Notes: generated by a model from the letters alone, not told the origin. Shown: positions 43,369 through 52,579, numbered from the stretch's first letter. The stretch: DNA of 64,000 bases from GWF2-38-69 sp965228125 (GCA_965228125.1 OZ245791.1:682001-746000), one strand, 5' to 3'. A program made the numbers and translations.

Positions 43369-44855
43369 TCCCTCACGGGCGACTCGCCCGTGGCTAGGAT
43401 GGCTTCGGATAATACAGTTCTGTCAGAAAATGGATACTTTACTCCCATTATTTCCTGATAATCTTCGTGCCCTTTTCCGGCAATTAGAACAATATCTTTA
43501 TCATCTGCCATCCTTACAGCTTCAAATATTGCCTCCCTGCGGTTTTCAATGGCTTTAAAAGCCGATTTACTGCCTATTCCCCGCAAAATATCTTTAATAA
43601 TCTCCGAAGGGGTTTCACGCCTTGGGTTATCGCTTGTAATGATTGTAAAATCGGCAAGCTCCTCTGAAATTTTTCCCATTCTAGGCCTTTTGGTTTTGTC
43701 TCTGTTTCCGCCACAACCAAAAACGCATATCAGACTTTTGGGATTCAAATCCCTAAGGGCAGTCAAAACTCTTCTCAAAGCATCATCTGTATGAGCATAA
43801 TCAACAAAGTACAAAATGTTTTCTCGGCCATAAACTCTTTCCAGCCTGCCAGGCACACTAACTCTCTCTGATAACGCACGGCTTATTAAACCTGAATCCA
43901 AGCCAAGTTCAACGCACAGAGCAAAAACTCCTGCAGTGTTATAGGCATTGAATAAACCCAAAAGTTTGGGAGAAAAATTCAATGCCCTTCCCTTAATACT
44001 TATTCCGTCAAGGCACCTTTCGAAAAGATTGGACGATTTAATTATCCTATAATCGGCTTTTTCGTCTTCTCCAAAACCAACTGAGTTGCTTTTTGAAACG
44101 AGCAGTCTCTTACCATACTCGTCATTCGAATTAACTGATGCTATCCCCGTCTCCTTGAGATGTTCCGTAAAAAGCCTTTCCTTTGCATTGAAGTAGTTCT
44201 CCATATCCTTATGATAATCCAAATGATCGCCTGAAAGGTTGGTAAAAATGACACCGTCGAATTTTGCACTCCCCACTCTTCTTTGGTCGAGAGCATGACT
44301 GGAAACCTCCATAACGCAATATTCACATTCATTTTCAGCCATTGAATAAAATAACTTCTGAAGTTCGTACGCTTCGGGAGTAGTGCGGTCCGCAGGAATG
44401 ACGTTCTCTCCAAATGAGTACTCTACTGTAGAAATAAGCCCAACCTTTTTATTTGCGCTCTGAAGGACACTTCTCAGAAGATAAACTGATGTAGTTTTGC
44501 CATTTGTACCTGTTACTCCAAGTATCCTGAGTTTCTTTGCTGGTTCATCAAAATATTTTTCGCACAGAAGCGCATAGGCAAAATACGAATCTCTGGCCCT
44601 GATGTAAACCACATCATCAACCCGCACGCTAATTTTCTCTGTATAAACAACAGCTTTTGCTCCTTTGCCAATAGCATCATTTATGTATTTGTGTCCATCA
44701 TTTTCCGAACCCTTGATTGCTGTAAATATCGAATCGGCACTGATCATGTGAGAGTTATTAGACACATCCGAAACTTCAAAATTATGAAAATTCGTGACTT
44801 CTTCTGCGATGTCTCCGAGATGTCGTATGTATTCAGATAGAAAAAAAGTTTTCAT
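43365..44855 (-). CDS. murE: UDP-MurNAc-tripeptide synthetase MurE, meso-DAP type
   Basis: MurE adds the third amino acid to UDP-MurNAc-L-Ala-D-Glu in the cytoplasm. This 496-residue protein has the Mur-ligase ATP motif GVTGTNGKTTS near 113, HALDQRR and the substrate motif DNPR (ITSDNPRRETPSE), which indicates meso-diaminopimelate. VDYAHTDDALR is typical. Its last codons (ATGESPVRE) are formed by palindromic element copy 3. The stop overlaps the LolA-like start (ATGA). No other mur genes are in the window. Confidence 0.95.
   Translation of the reverse strand: MKTFFLSEYIRHLGDIAEEVTNFHNFEVSDVSNNSHMISADSIFTAIKGSENDGHKYINDAIGKGAKAVVYTEKISVRVDDVVYIRARDSYFAYALLCEKYFDEPAKKLRILGVTGTNGKTTSVYLLRSVLQSANKKVGLISTVEYSFGENVIPADRTTPEAYELQKLFYSMAENECEYCVMEVSSHALDQRRVGSAKFDGVIFTNLSGDHLDYHKDMENYFNAKERLFTEHLKETGIASVNSNDEYGKRLLVSKSNSVGFGEDEKADYRIIKSSNLFERCLDGISIKGRALNFSPKLLGLFNAYNTAGVFALCVELGLDSGLISRALSERVSVPGRLERVYGRENILYFVDYAHTDDALRRVLTALRDLNPKSLICVFGCGGNRDKTKRPRMGKISEELADFTIITSDNPRRETPSEIIKDILRGIGSKSAFKAIENRREAIFEAVRMADDKDIVLIAGKGHEDYQEIMGVKYPFSDRTVLSEAILATGESPVRE
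43373..43391. repeat. Palindromic element, TGxxPV-coding type (copy 3)
   Basis: CACGGGC-GACTC-GCCCGTG is a perfect 7-base stem, 9 if the short loop is closed further. murE reads it as T-G-E-S-P-V just before its stop. Confidence 0.6.
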
Positions 44856-44921
44856 ATTCCTTCAGCAATAGTATTAGCTTTTGCTTCTAAAATATCATTC
44901 TGAAAGTTCTTTTGAAGCGAT

Positions 44922-45995
44922 TTACTGAGGCAATTGGAGATTTTTATATTTTTCATTCAACATGGAAATATGATCTTCCAAATCTTTAATAGAACAGTAG
45001 TCTTTTCCATCCATGACAGGCAATTTTACATACTCTCCATTATAAAGTACCTTGACATTGTAATTCGAACCATCTTCATACAATTCCAGAATCACATTAG
45101 CCGCATATCCAGGAGATTCTTCGAGAGGTAATCCAAGAAGAGACATTACAGGCAATATCGTAATATCGTGCCCCGAGTAATATACAAGCTTATATTTAGC
45201 TTTCTTTTCTACGCTGTCCTTCAAGTTTCTTACAATAGCATTGACAAGCTCTCCTCCCATGAGGTACGAAACAGTTTCTGATTTAAACTGCTGAGCCAGC
45301 CCCCAACTTGTAGTTTGCAGTATTTCTTTAGTATCTTCAGTACTCAATCCCTTAGGCATTGGAAGATTGTGTTGACTGGCAACGATAAGCACATCTCCTA
45401 TTGTCAACACGTCCGCCAGGCTGTCTATTTTATTTCCAAGTATCTTCGACCACTCTTCAAACTTCCCTTTTAGTTCATTTTGTTTATCTGCCCACTCCTT
45501 GGAATTATAAACATATTTATTAAGGATTTTCAGGTAAACAGGATAAGGAGTTTGTATCATATACGAGCTGTCAGGAAGAGACCTTACCGGAATTAATTGA
45601 CTCCGATCCGGCAATGCAGGCTTGTCTTTAGCTATTTCGGGGCCTGTCCCGGGAGGATACAACCCCATAAGCAAAGATTCAGCACTTAATATGGTTCTAT
45701 TTGTATTGCTCGCAACTGTATAAATCGTGTTTGCTTTGTAGGTACTATCAAGAAATTTAAAATCTTCGACATAACGTTTTCTGAGTTTGGAACCGAGCAT
45801 AAATTCCTGATGCATTCCAATCGGCGTAAGCTCTGATAAATCAGTCCCCCATTGATAATTGGCGTTGACGATATTATCAAATGGAGTCCTGTCTCCATGC
45901 CTGGTTATCAAAACCGTAAATATTAAATTCCCCTCTGCAAGCAAAGATGCCGCCAACGTTAAAGTCAGAACAACAGTCAATAAGATCTTCCTCAT
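44922..45995 (-). CDS. Histidine acid phosphatase, secreted
   Basis: This protein of about 357 residues has a signal peptide (MRKILLTVVLTLTLAASLLA), then the canonical RHGDRTP motif. The HD proton donor is in YYSGHDITILPV. Its order (LTPIGMHQ, LMGLYPPGTGPE, QLIPVRSLP) resembles prostatic-type acid phosphatases. It should hydrolyse phosphomonoesters in the periplasm or outside. The start at 45995 is preferred for the GGTGG ribosome site and signal peptide; an ATG six codons earlier is possible. The paralog at 1-841 has an altered motif. Confidence 0.92.
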   Translation of the reverse strand: MRKILLTVVLTLTLAASLLAEGNLIFTVLITRHGDRTPFDNIVNANYQWGTDLSELTPIGMHQEFMLGSKLRKRYVEDFKFLDSTYKANTIYTVASNTNRTILSAESLLMGLYPPGTGPEIAKDKPALPDRSQLIPVRSLPDSSYMIQTPYPVYLKILNKYVYNSKEWADKQNELKGKFEEWSKILGNKIDSLADVLTIGDVLIVASQHNLPMPKGLSTEDTKEILQTTSWGLAQQFKSETVSYLMGGELVNAIVRNLKDSVEKKAKYKLVYYSGHDITILPVMSLLGLPLEESPGYAANVILELYEDGSNYNVKVLYNGEYVKLPVMDGKDYCSIKDLEDHISMLNEKYKNLQLPQ

Positions 45996-46055
45996 AATTA
46001 CCACCCATTTCATTTTTTGAATACGTTACAAAAACTTGCTAAATGCTCATTATAA

Positions 46056-46958
46056 CTATCGAATATCGTTCTTTGCAAGGAAATCATTTACCACCTGCAT
46101 ATATTTATCAGTTTCTTCAAGATGAGGCATATGTGAACTATTTTCGAATAAGGCCCATTCAGCTCCGGCAATACCACGCTGTACAGTTGCTGCGATTAAA
46201 GGAGTCGCTTCATCATACTTCCCCGAAATTACCAAAGTAGGTATATGAATTTCATTAAGTCTTGCTGTGATATCCCATTCTTTCAATACTCCTGTGACAT
46301 GGAATTCGCTAGGGCCATTCATAACATTATAAACTTCCGGATTTTTTGTAAGTTTTTCAAAAGCCCTGTTCAGGCAATCCGGCCAAGGATCCAATCTGCA
46401 CACATGGCGATGATAAAACGCCATCATTGCTTTTTCATATTCGCTGCTTTGAGTGTTTCCTGTTTCTTCACCCTTTTTAAGAGAATTTTTTAATTCTGAT
46501 GGAAGTTCCGAAAGAAGGCGGCTCGTTTCTGATATCCATTGGTGCATACTGGCAGGAGAATCTGCTAGAATAAGACTTACAAGATTTTCAGGCTTAGTCA
46601 ACGCATATTCCATGGCAAGCATACCTCCCCATGATTGCCCAAGTATATGGACTTTATTAAGTTCTAGCGCTTTGCAAACATGTATAAGTTCTTCGACAAA
46701 CAACTGCACAGTCCACAAGGAAGGATCATGAGGCTGATCAGAATTCCCGCATCCAAGTTGATCATAAAAAATAACATTGCGCCCTGTCCCGGCAGTTATG
46801 GCTTCCAGAACTTCAAGGTAATCGTGTGGAGCGCCTGGCCCACCATGTAAACACAGTAAAGGTATTTGATCCGGGTTTTTATCGCCTGTAATGCAATACC
46901 AAACTTTATATCCCCGAAAAGAAACAAATCCCTCTTTCCTATTAATTTTTCTTTTCAT
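46056..46958 (-). CDS. Proline iminopeptidase-like alpha/beta hydrolase (S33)
   Basis: This protein of about 300 residues has the S33 layout: LCLHGGPGAPHDYLE near residue 35 (the HGGPG oxyanion motif), YDQLGCGNSDQP, and the nucleophile elbow GQSWGGMLA. SGKYDEATP and SSHMPHLEE supply the acid and histidine. Such enzymes remove N-terminal proline from small peptides or act on related esters. The start at 46958 follows AGGGG by a few bases. It is cytoplasmic and lies 60 bases upstream of the phosphatase gene, on the same strand. Confidence 0.88.
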   Translation of the reverse strand: MKRKINRKEGFVSFRGYKVWYCITGDKNPDQIPLLCLHGGPGAPHDYLEVLEAITAGTGRNVIFYDQLGCGNSDQPHDPSLWTVQLFVEELIHVCKALELNKVHILGQSWGGMLAMEYALTKPENLVSLILADSPASMHQWISETSRLLSELPSELKNSLKKGEETGNTQSSEYEKAMMAFYHRHVCRLDPWPDCLNRAFEKLTKNPEVYNVMNGPSEFHVTGVLKEWDITARLNEIHIPTLVISGKYDEATPLIAATVQRGIAGAEWALFENSSHMPHLEETDKYMQVVNDFLAKNDIR

Positions 46959-47145
46959 CAATACACCCCTGTTTTTATTTATCACACAATTTCAATTAAA
47001 GAATAATTGCTTTTATTTATGCCAGCGTCCCAACCTGCTCTCATTATAATTTGACTAGCTCTTATTCAATAGCAGTTAATCAATAAAAAATTTGATGCGC
47101 ATTATTATTGTTTTTAACTTTTAACTATAGTCTTTCGACTAACCC

Positions 47146-47155
47146 CTAACTGCTA
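47146..47155. repeat. CTAACTGCTA direct repeat, left of cassette
   Basis: This 10-base word recurs at 49106-49115, on the other side of the decayed lipase-like gene and its neighbour. The two copies flank a cassette of about 1.95 kb. It may mark an insertion or just be a common spacer word of this genome. Confidence 0.35.
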
Positions 47156-47156
47156 C

Positions 47157-47852
47157 TTATGCAGCCTTTGTCCCATCGGCCTTTAGTGTCTGGTCTCCGA
47201 AGAGTTCAGAACCGTCATTAATTACTCCATCACCGTTTATATCTCTTGCTAATATCGCATCGTCACCCTTTATCCAACCTGTTTTTTCGGCAAAACCGTT
47301 CTTATCTAAATCGAAGTACGCACTGCTTTCATCTTTGCCTATTGTTTCAATCCCATCTCCATCCATGTCTATTGCGATAGGGTCAGGCAAACCTTTGGAC
47401 ATCGCCTTCGTAAGGGTATTGTATTTACTTTGATTGTTAATTACTGACGATAATACATTTGAAATAGATTCGGGCAAAAGGGAACTGACAAGAGTTATAT
47501 TTTCCTCTTTTAGCTCCTCACAAAATTTATTGAGCAAATTTTTGGAATCTGGAAAATCGGTTGGCAATCCTTTAATTTTACCATAAAGAAAAAGATATTT
47601 ATTTAAATTCGCCGGATCTGATTGCATCATTTTTAATAGGTTCTTGCAGTTGACTTCTCCCTGAACGATATTGCCTTCAGAATCAAACTCGAATATCTTC
47701 CATTTATCGACTCCATGAAAGAAAAAATCCAGCACTGGATCCTTGGAATATTCTCCATCTTTTGAATAAGGGTTTATAATATTTCCCCAGTGATTCGAGG
47801 CGGAGCTGACTAAATCATAAGGACTTACTAGTCCTCTTTTAATCTCATTCAA
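47157..47852 (-). CDS. Hemolysin-type calcium-binding fragment, truncated (likely 3' part of a pseudogene)
   Basis: This 231-codon frame ends in the calcium-repeat module common to RTX/hemolysin-type exoproteins: PIAIDMDGDGIET, YFDLDKNGFAEKTGW, DINGDGVINDGSELFGDQT. It stops right after GTKAA, where related proteins normally continue with another DxDGDG segment, so it is cut short. Its first codon is a TTG that overlaps the stop of the upstream frame. Codons before that TTG continue sensibly (QQYLDATAEYLNEIK), which suggests a frameshift rather than a real start. It is probably non-functional as it stands. Confidence 0.6.
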   Translation of the reverse strand: MNEIKRGLVSPYDLVSSASNHWGNIINPYSKDGEYSKDPVLDFFFHGVDKWKIFEFDSEGNIVQGEVNCKNLLKMMQSDPANLNKYLFLYGKIKGLPTDFPDSKNLLNKFCEELKEENITLVSSLLPESISNVLSSVINNQSKYNTLTKAMSKGLPDPIAIDMDGDGIETIGKDESSAYFDLDKNGFAEKTGWIKGDDAILARDINGDGVINDGSELFGDQTLKADGTKAA

Positions 47853-48235
47853 ATATTCTGCAGTAGCATCGAGATATTGTTGCCAATATGCATAGAAGCA
47901 TCGACAAGATAATCTTTCGGATCATTTGTACCCCTATCTACAACAAACAACTCATTGCTTTCTCTGTTGTAAAAAGTAGTAGAATAATACCCTGTTTTAT
48001 CATTCTTATAGCCTCCTGCAATTTCCCACTTGTCGAGAGTGCTGCCGTAAAAGTCAGGATAGTTCTTGAGATTATCAGTTAATTTTTTATATTTAGGATT
48101 ATTAGCAAATTCGGCTTTTATTGTTTTACCATCGTCTTCAAAAAAGACTTTACTTAAAGCTTTACCTTTTTCAGCGTTCTCCAAATCTGAATAATCAAAA
48201 TCGTTCAGCACTATTCCGGTTAAATCGTTAGCCAT
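47849..48235 (-). CDS. Lipase-like (Mbeg1/DUF2974-type) N-terminal fragment (likely 5' part of a pseudogene)
   Basis: This 128-codon frame has the opening of class-3-lipase-like/DUF2974 proteins: GYYSTTFYNRESNELFVVDRGT, in parts, then DYLVDASMHIGN. The usual continuation after that point (PxQYxDA) is found in the next frame as QQYLDATAEY. A single-base shift near 47880-47890 therefore seems to break the gene. The GxSxG lipase core is missing from both frames. If the frames are joined, the gene spans 48235-47157. No signal peptide is present. Confidence 0.6.
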   Translation of the reverse strand: MANDLTGIVLNDFDYSDLENAEKGKALSKVFFEDDGKTIKAEFANNPKYKKLTDNLKNYPDFYGSTLDKWEIAGGYKNDKTGYYSTTFYNRESNELFVVDRGTNDPKDYLVDASMHIGNNISMLLQNI

Positions 48236-48239
48236 AAAA

Positions 48240-49064
48240 TCACTCCCCTAGATTAAATGTTAGATAATATTTTTTTAGATCGACATAACTTTTTATTGCT
48301 TCAATATCATTAGGATAGATGACAAGTCTCTTTGAAATTAATTTTCTTAGCCTCCAAGCAAAACCTCCGTAATTTTCATATTTTTTATATTCATCCTTGA
48401 TACTTTTGTCTTTGAAGTAGTTTTGGTCGAAGAAGTAGATAACAATTTTGATCTCACCGAATTTCTTATCTTTCAAAAAAGTGATCAGAGCATATATGTT
48501 TTTGAGAACCTGATCCTCGTTTTGTGGAGTTATGTCAAGCGCTACATAGGCTTCAACATATACTCCGGACTTATCTGGGTAATTTCTTAATATCTCTGAC
48601 GCAGTTAATTTTTTGCGGATAATTGTTTTGAATTCTTCATCAGTTGTATTTCTATAAAGCAGATTAGCGCAAACGACAATATTGTTTGGAGATATCTCAT
48701 TTATGAATGAAGATATCATTTTTTGCACTTCAAAAAATCTCTTTTGTGATAAATACTGATCCGTAACGCCGCTTTGAGATATATGTCCAAGTTGAGCAGT
48801 AAATTTGAAATCAGGTTCATTAACAGGATGCGCTATAAAATTATATGAACCTGTAGCCCATACATATTCGGCTTTATCAATAGCAAACTTTTCTCCGTAC
48901 TTCTTATTAAGCACTTCCGTTACATAGCTTCTTGCTGTGTTAAGTTCTTTATTTAGGGCACTTTCTTTTTGCCACCAGATAGCTCCTACGATAATGAATA
49001 TCAATGCAACAACTGTAATAGTTATAAACAACCAATTTCTTTTTTTCTTAATTCCCTCGCTCAT
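48240..49064 (-). CDS. Single-pass membrane protein of unknown function
   Basis: This 274-residue protein has a basic N-terminus (MSEGIKKKRN), one membrane helix (11-30) and a large domain probably outside the cytoplasm. I recognise no family. A lysine-rich alpha/beta region follows (IKIVIYFFDQNYFKDKS). Its stop lies four bases before the decayed lipase-like gene, so the two were probably one operon. It might be a specific partner, chaperone or immunity-type protein for that exoprotein; this is inference from position. Confidence 0.55.
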   Translation of the reverse strand: MSEGIKKKRNWLFITITVVALIFIIVGAIWWQKESALNKELNTARSYVTEVLNKKYGEKFAIDKAEYVWATGSYNFIAHPVNEPDFKFTAQLGHISQSGVTDQYLSQKRFFEVQKMISSFINEISPNNIVVCANLLYRNTTDEEFKTIIRKKLTASEILRNYPDKSGVYVEAYVALDITPQNEDQVLKNIYALITFLKDKKFGEIKIVIYFFDQNYFKDKSIKDEYKKYENYGGFAWRLRKLISKRLVIYPNDIEAIKSYVDLKKYYLTFNLGE

Positions 49065-49531
49065 ATTTCTCCTTTTTTAAATAGCGATTAGCGTCTAGCT
49101 GTTGGCTAACTGCTAATGGCTATTGACTGTTGGCGATTATAGTTATCTTCCCTTCAAATTGTTTAGGGATATTTAGATGGTTTTTCAAGAGTTGTGCAGA
49201 AGTCTTCCTTTGGAATTCCAAAATAAAAAACTAGCAGTTGGTAAGTTTATGATTACATTTATAAAAACAGTTTGGATTCCAAGAATTGCGCAGACTCTCT
49301 GTTTACCGTATTTATACAAACGAACAACAACGCTAGTGTGGAAATCATAGCTTTATTACAGCTTTCTTAGCCAAATCTTGACATTTTTTAAAGTGTTAGA
49401 GATATTAAGCACTTGCTTAAAAATAGTACACTTTGGCAAAAAAAACTTTTTTTGGTTTTCAAAATAGGAATTTGGTATAAAGGTACGCTATTCTACGTTG
49501 GTATTGGTTTAAACTTTGAAAGGAAATAAAA
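49065..49531. other. Intergenic region before rseP
   Basis: This 467-base stretch has no convincing gene. At the left is a degenerate tract of TAGC/TAACTGC-like words (49084-49133), including the second CTAACTGCTA copy (49106-49115). A possible rseP promoter lies at 49452-49481: TTGGTT, 18 bases, then TATAAA. The rest is AT-rich and shows nothing. Confidence 0.5.
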
Positions 49532-51148
49532 ATGCTCAATATTCTCTTCTATATCTATGTGGCTGTATTTGTCTTGTTCTTTTTCGGTTTCTGCATATTC
49601 ATCCATGAACTTGGACACTTTCTCGCCGCAAGGTGGAGGAAGCTGCATGTCGTAGCATTCTCGATAGGCTTTAAGAAAATTTGGGCTTACAAGCGAAATG
49701 GCATAGAATACAGGATCGGATGCCTGCCTTTCGGCGGTTATGTCGATTTGCCTCAACTTGATTCGACAGGGCCGGTTTATGACGAAAACAAAAAGGAACT
49801 TCCGAAAGTTAAACCTCTGGACAGGATTATCGTTGCATTTGCAGGGCCGTTTTTTAACGTACTGTTTGGTTTTTTCCTGGCTTGTTTCCTTTGGATTTAC
49901 GGAATACCATCTGCCTCCCCTGTAATGGATTCTTTCACCGTTGCTTCAATCAGTCAGGATGGCCCCGAATACAAGGCCGGGCTTAGAGATGGAGACAAAA
50001 TCGTTGAGATAAATGGCGATAAATTTCATGCCTCATGGGAAAAAATAATCCAAAAAATGCTTTTCACCATCGGACAAATTCACCTTGGGGTCGAAAGAAA
50101 TGGTAAATTCTCTGTCATTACCTACACTCCCAAAGTAAACCCTGACAATACAGGCATGGCTAAAGAAGGTTTGCCATATCCTTTTTTCAAACCGGAAATA
50201 CCTGTTATCATCAGCGTCCAGAAAGATTCACCGGCAGCTTTAAGCGGCTTGGAAACCGGCGACAGGATATTGAAAATCGGTGATGTTTCAATATTGGACC
50301 AGAATGATTTTTACAAGGAAATTATGGGGAAGGCCGAGTTTCCCGTTACTTTGGAAAGAGAAGGCAAGATCATTACGCTCAAAGACGTTAAGACAGAAAA
50401 ATTAACTCAGTATCAGGCATATAAAATAGGCGTCCTTCTTGAACCTGAAGACGATGGTGCCAGAGTTACCGAGGTAATGGATAAATCCCCCGCAAAAAAA
50501 GCAGGAATATTGCCTGGAGATCTGATAGTCAAAGTTAACAGCACTCTCATCTTTAAGGATAACAAAATCCCGGAAATATTGGCTAATGATAATGGAAAAG
50601 AAGCACGCTTTACCGTTGTAAGAAATGGCAAAACACTTGAGCTCAATATCACGCCTGAACTCTCTGCACCCCGCCAGCTGGAAGGGCTGAGCATCGCATA
50701 TTACAACCATATCACACCATGGCAGCAATTCGTAAATGTTATTGAAATGAGTTATCAGTCTCTCCGCGGTATTTTTTCAAAAAACAGTTCAATAAGCGCA
50801 AAACACATGAGCGGGCCTATAGGCATCGTCACAGTAATCGGGTCAGCAGTTTATCATGGCTCCATCCTTCACGCTCTTAACATAATAGCCATTATCACAT
50901 TCAGTTTGGCACTATTGAATTTACTTCCGCTCCCGATCCTTGACGGGGGACATATACTCTTTTCGTTAATAGAAATGATCATAAGAAGACCTCTGCCATC
51001 GAGTTTGATGAAGCCGTTATGCACTCTTTTCATAATTCTTCTTATAGCTCTTATGCTCTTTGTTACTTTCAATGATGTAAACAGGCTGACAGGCTTTACA
51101 AAATTATTCGATAAGAGCTCTAACTCGAAAGCTGAAGTCAAAAAATAA
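49532..51148 (+). CDS. rseP: RIP site-2 protease RseP, three PDZ domains
   Basis: RseP cleaves membrane-bound anti-sigma factors and signal-peptide remnants. This protein of 538 residues is longer than the E. coli form (about 450). The zinc motif is HELGH (25-29) in the first helix and the second active-site motif is LLPLPILDGGHI near the C-terminus. Three PDZ-type units follow one another between them, at about 125-205, 225-300 and 305-385 (for example DGPEYKAGLRDGDKI, DSPAALSGLETGDRI and KSPAKKAGILPGDLI). E. coli has two. AAGGA precedes the ATG. TrmO-like follows by 34 bases. Confidence 0.94.
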   Translation: MLNILFYIYVAVFVLFFFGFCIFIHELGHFLAARWRKLHVVAFSIGFKKIWAYKRNGIEYRIGCLPFGGYVDLPQLDSTGPVYDENKKELPKVKPLDRIIVAFAGPFFNVLFGFFLACFLWIYGIPSASPVMDSFTVASISQDGPEYKAGLRDGDKIVEINGDKFHASWEKIIQKMLFTIGQIHLGVERNGKFSVITYTPKVNPDNTGMAKEGLPYPFFKPEIPVIISVQKDSPAALSGLETGDRILKIGDVSILDQNDFYKEIMGKAEFPVTLEREGKIITLKDVKTEKLTQYQAYKIGVLLEPEDDGARVTEVMDKSPAKKAGILPGDLIVKVNSTLIFKDNKIPEILANDNGKEARFTVVRNGKTLELNITPELSAPRQLEGLSIAYYNHITPWQQFVNVIEMSYQSLRGIFSKNSSISAKHMSGPIGIVTVIGSAVYHGSILHALNIIAIITFSLALLNLLPLPILDGGHILFSLIEMIIRRPLPSSLMKPLCTLFIILLIALMLFVTFNDVNRLTGFTKLFDKSSNSKAEVKK

Positions 51149-51182
51149 TCATATCACCGATTAGGAAACCACTCCGGCTATT

Positions 51183-51986
51183 ATGAATTTTACTTTAGAA
51201 CCAATAGGCTTCATAAAAAATAATGTCGAGAACCGTTCCGCTATGACAATGTCAGGAACGAAGAGCACCATTGAAATTGACCCTAAATTCTCTTCGTCTC
51301 TGGATTCCATAGAAGAAAACTCTCATATAATTGTATGCTGTTTTCTTCATATGGCAAAAAGAGATGTCCAGAAAGTCCACCCGCGAAAATTCAATATATA
51401 TTCTCTTTCAGAAAAAGGGGTTCTGTCCACAAGATCCCCTGACAGGCCAAACCCTATTTCAATCTCCGTCGCAAAACTCTTAAAAAGAGACAAAAACACT
51501 TTAACATTGGACAACTTAGACGTTATAAACGGCACTCCGGTTATAGATATAAAGCCTTATATAGCTGACAGCGATGGGGTTTTTAACGCGCAAAGGCTCA
51601 ATGTCAAAACATCCCTGACGAATGCTAACGAACAATATTATTATGACTTTCTGAAGGAGAGCGCACTGAATTATATATTTGCACAGGACAACAGTCTGGA
51701 TCTCGGTATTTACAGCCTGATTAAGATAGTAGAAACGTTCAAGGAAATGCCAGACAGAAACACAATAGAATATGCCGAAACGAACTTTGCGGGAAATGCG
51801 CTGGACTGTATCTACTATCATTTCAAAATCACTCCCGGAGAGAATAAAATCAGAATAAGAAAAGAAAAGACGCAAAACTATTTCCTTAGAATATGCTTTA
51901 AGACAGGGAAAATCTGGGAAATAAGCAATACTAATAATGATAAACCTTATACTCTGACAACTCTGAAAATAAACCAAATATCTTAA
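51183..51986 (+). CDS. TrmO/TsaA-family protein with C-terminal extension
   Basis: The first 140 residues match TrmO (TsaA/YaeB): LEPIGFIKN at the start, HPRKFNIYSL and the motif RSPDRPNPIS, then GTPVIDIKPYI. TrmO methylates N6-threonylcarbamoyladenosine at tRNA position 37 using SAM. Another 110 residues or so (from about 150) form an unrecognised alpha/beta domain; E. coli TrmO is shorter and differs there. The membrane/NTPase pair follows at 2 bases, so a role with that pair is possible. No clear ribosome site is seen. Confidence 0.8.
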   Translation: MNFTLEPIGFIKNNVENRSAMTMSGTKSTIEIDPKFSSSLDSIEENSHIIVCCFLHMAKRDVQKVHPRKFNIYSLSEKGVLSTRSPDRPNPISISVAKLLKRDKNTLTLDNLDVINGTPVIDIKPYIADSDGVFNAQRLNVKTSLTNANEQYYYDFLKESALNYIFAQDNSLDLGIYSLIKIVETFKEMPDRNTIEYAETNFAGNALDCIYYHFKITPGENKIRIRKEKTQNYFLRICFKTGKIWEISNTNNDKPYTLTTLKINQIS

Positions 51987-51988
51987 CT

Positions 51989-52579
51989 ATGTCAGGAAAA
52001 CTATCCAATATTGAATTGGCATATGTGGCGACTTTCGGAACACTGTGGGGAGTATCAGAAATCACACTCGGATTCTTTCTTCATAATTTACATGTGCCAT
52101 TCACGGGACTAATTCAGACATTCATAGGTACAGTTATCGCTCTAATAACACTGAAGCTAACGAACAAAAAAAGAGTCATTATTTATACGGCCATGATAGC
52201 TGCGATACAAAAAATGCTTTCATTTACGACCATTAAGATATTTCCGTTTATAGGGATATTGATGTCAGCAGTTCTGGGACAGTCGGTTATTTCTGTTTTA
52301 GGCATAAATATAATCAGCTTCATGATAGCCGGCGCCCTGATGTGTGGATGGCCGTTAGCTCAAAGCCTTCTTTTTTACCTGCTGGCATACTCTCCGAATT
52401 TCCTTGGAATATACCAGGATTTTTTTGATAAAATACATCTCGGAAACATTAGCGTGTTAATGACCGTAAAAATAATATTTGCCATACACTTCATAGTGGG
52501 AACAGCAGCGGCTGTACTGGCATGGAAAATAGCTGGTTCCGTACAAAAAAGAATGAAAGAAGAATTAAATGACACCTAA
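51989..52579 (+). CDS. ECF S-component-like membrane protein
   Basis: This 196-residue protein has about six membrane helices and little else. Its start, ELAYVATFGTLWGVSEITLGFFLHNLH in parts, and its size resemble substrate-binding (S) components of ECF vitamin/metal transporters, but the family is not certain. It overlaps the next gene by 11 bases, so the two are strongly coupled. It follows the TrmO-like gene by two bases. What it carries cannot be read here. Confidence 0.5.
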   Translation: MSGKLSNIELAYVATFGTLWGVSEITLGFFLHNLHVPFTGLIQTFIGTVIALITLKLTNKKRVIIYTAMIAAIQKMLSFTTIKIFPFIGILMSAVLGQSVISVLGINIISFMIAGALMCGWPLAQSLLFYLLAYSPNFLGIYQDFFDKIHLGNISVLMTVKIIFAIHFIVGTAAAVLAWKIAGSVQKRMKEELNDT

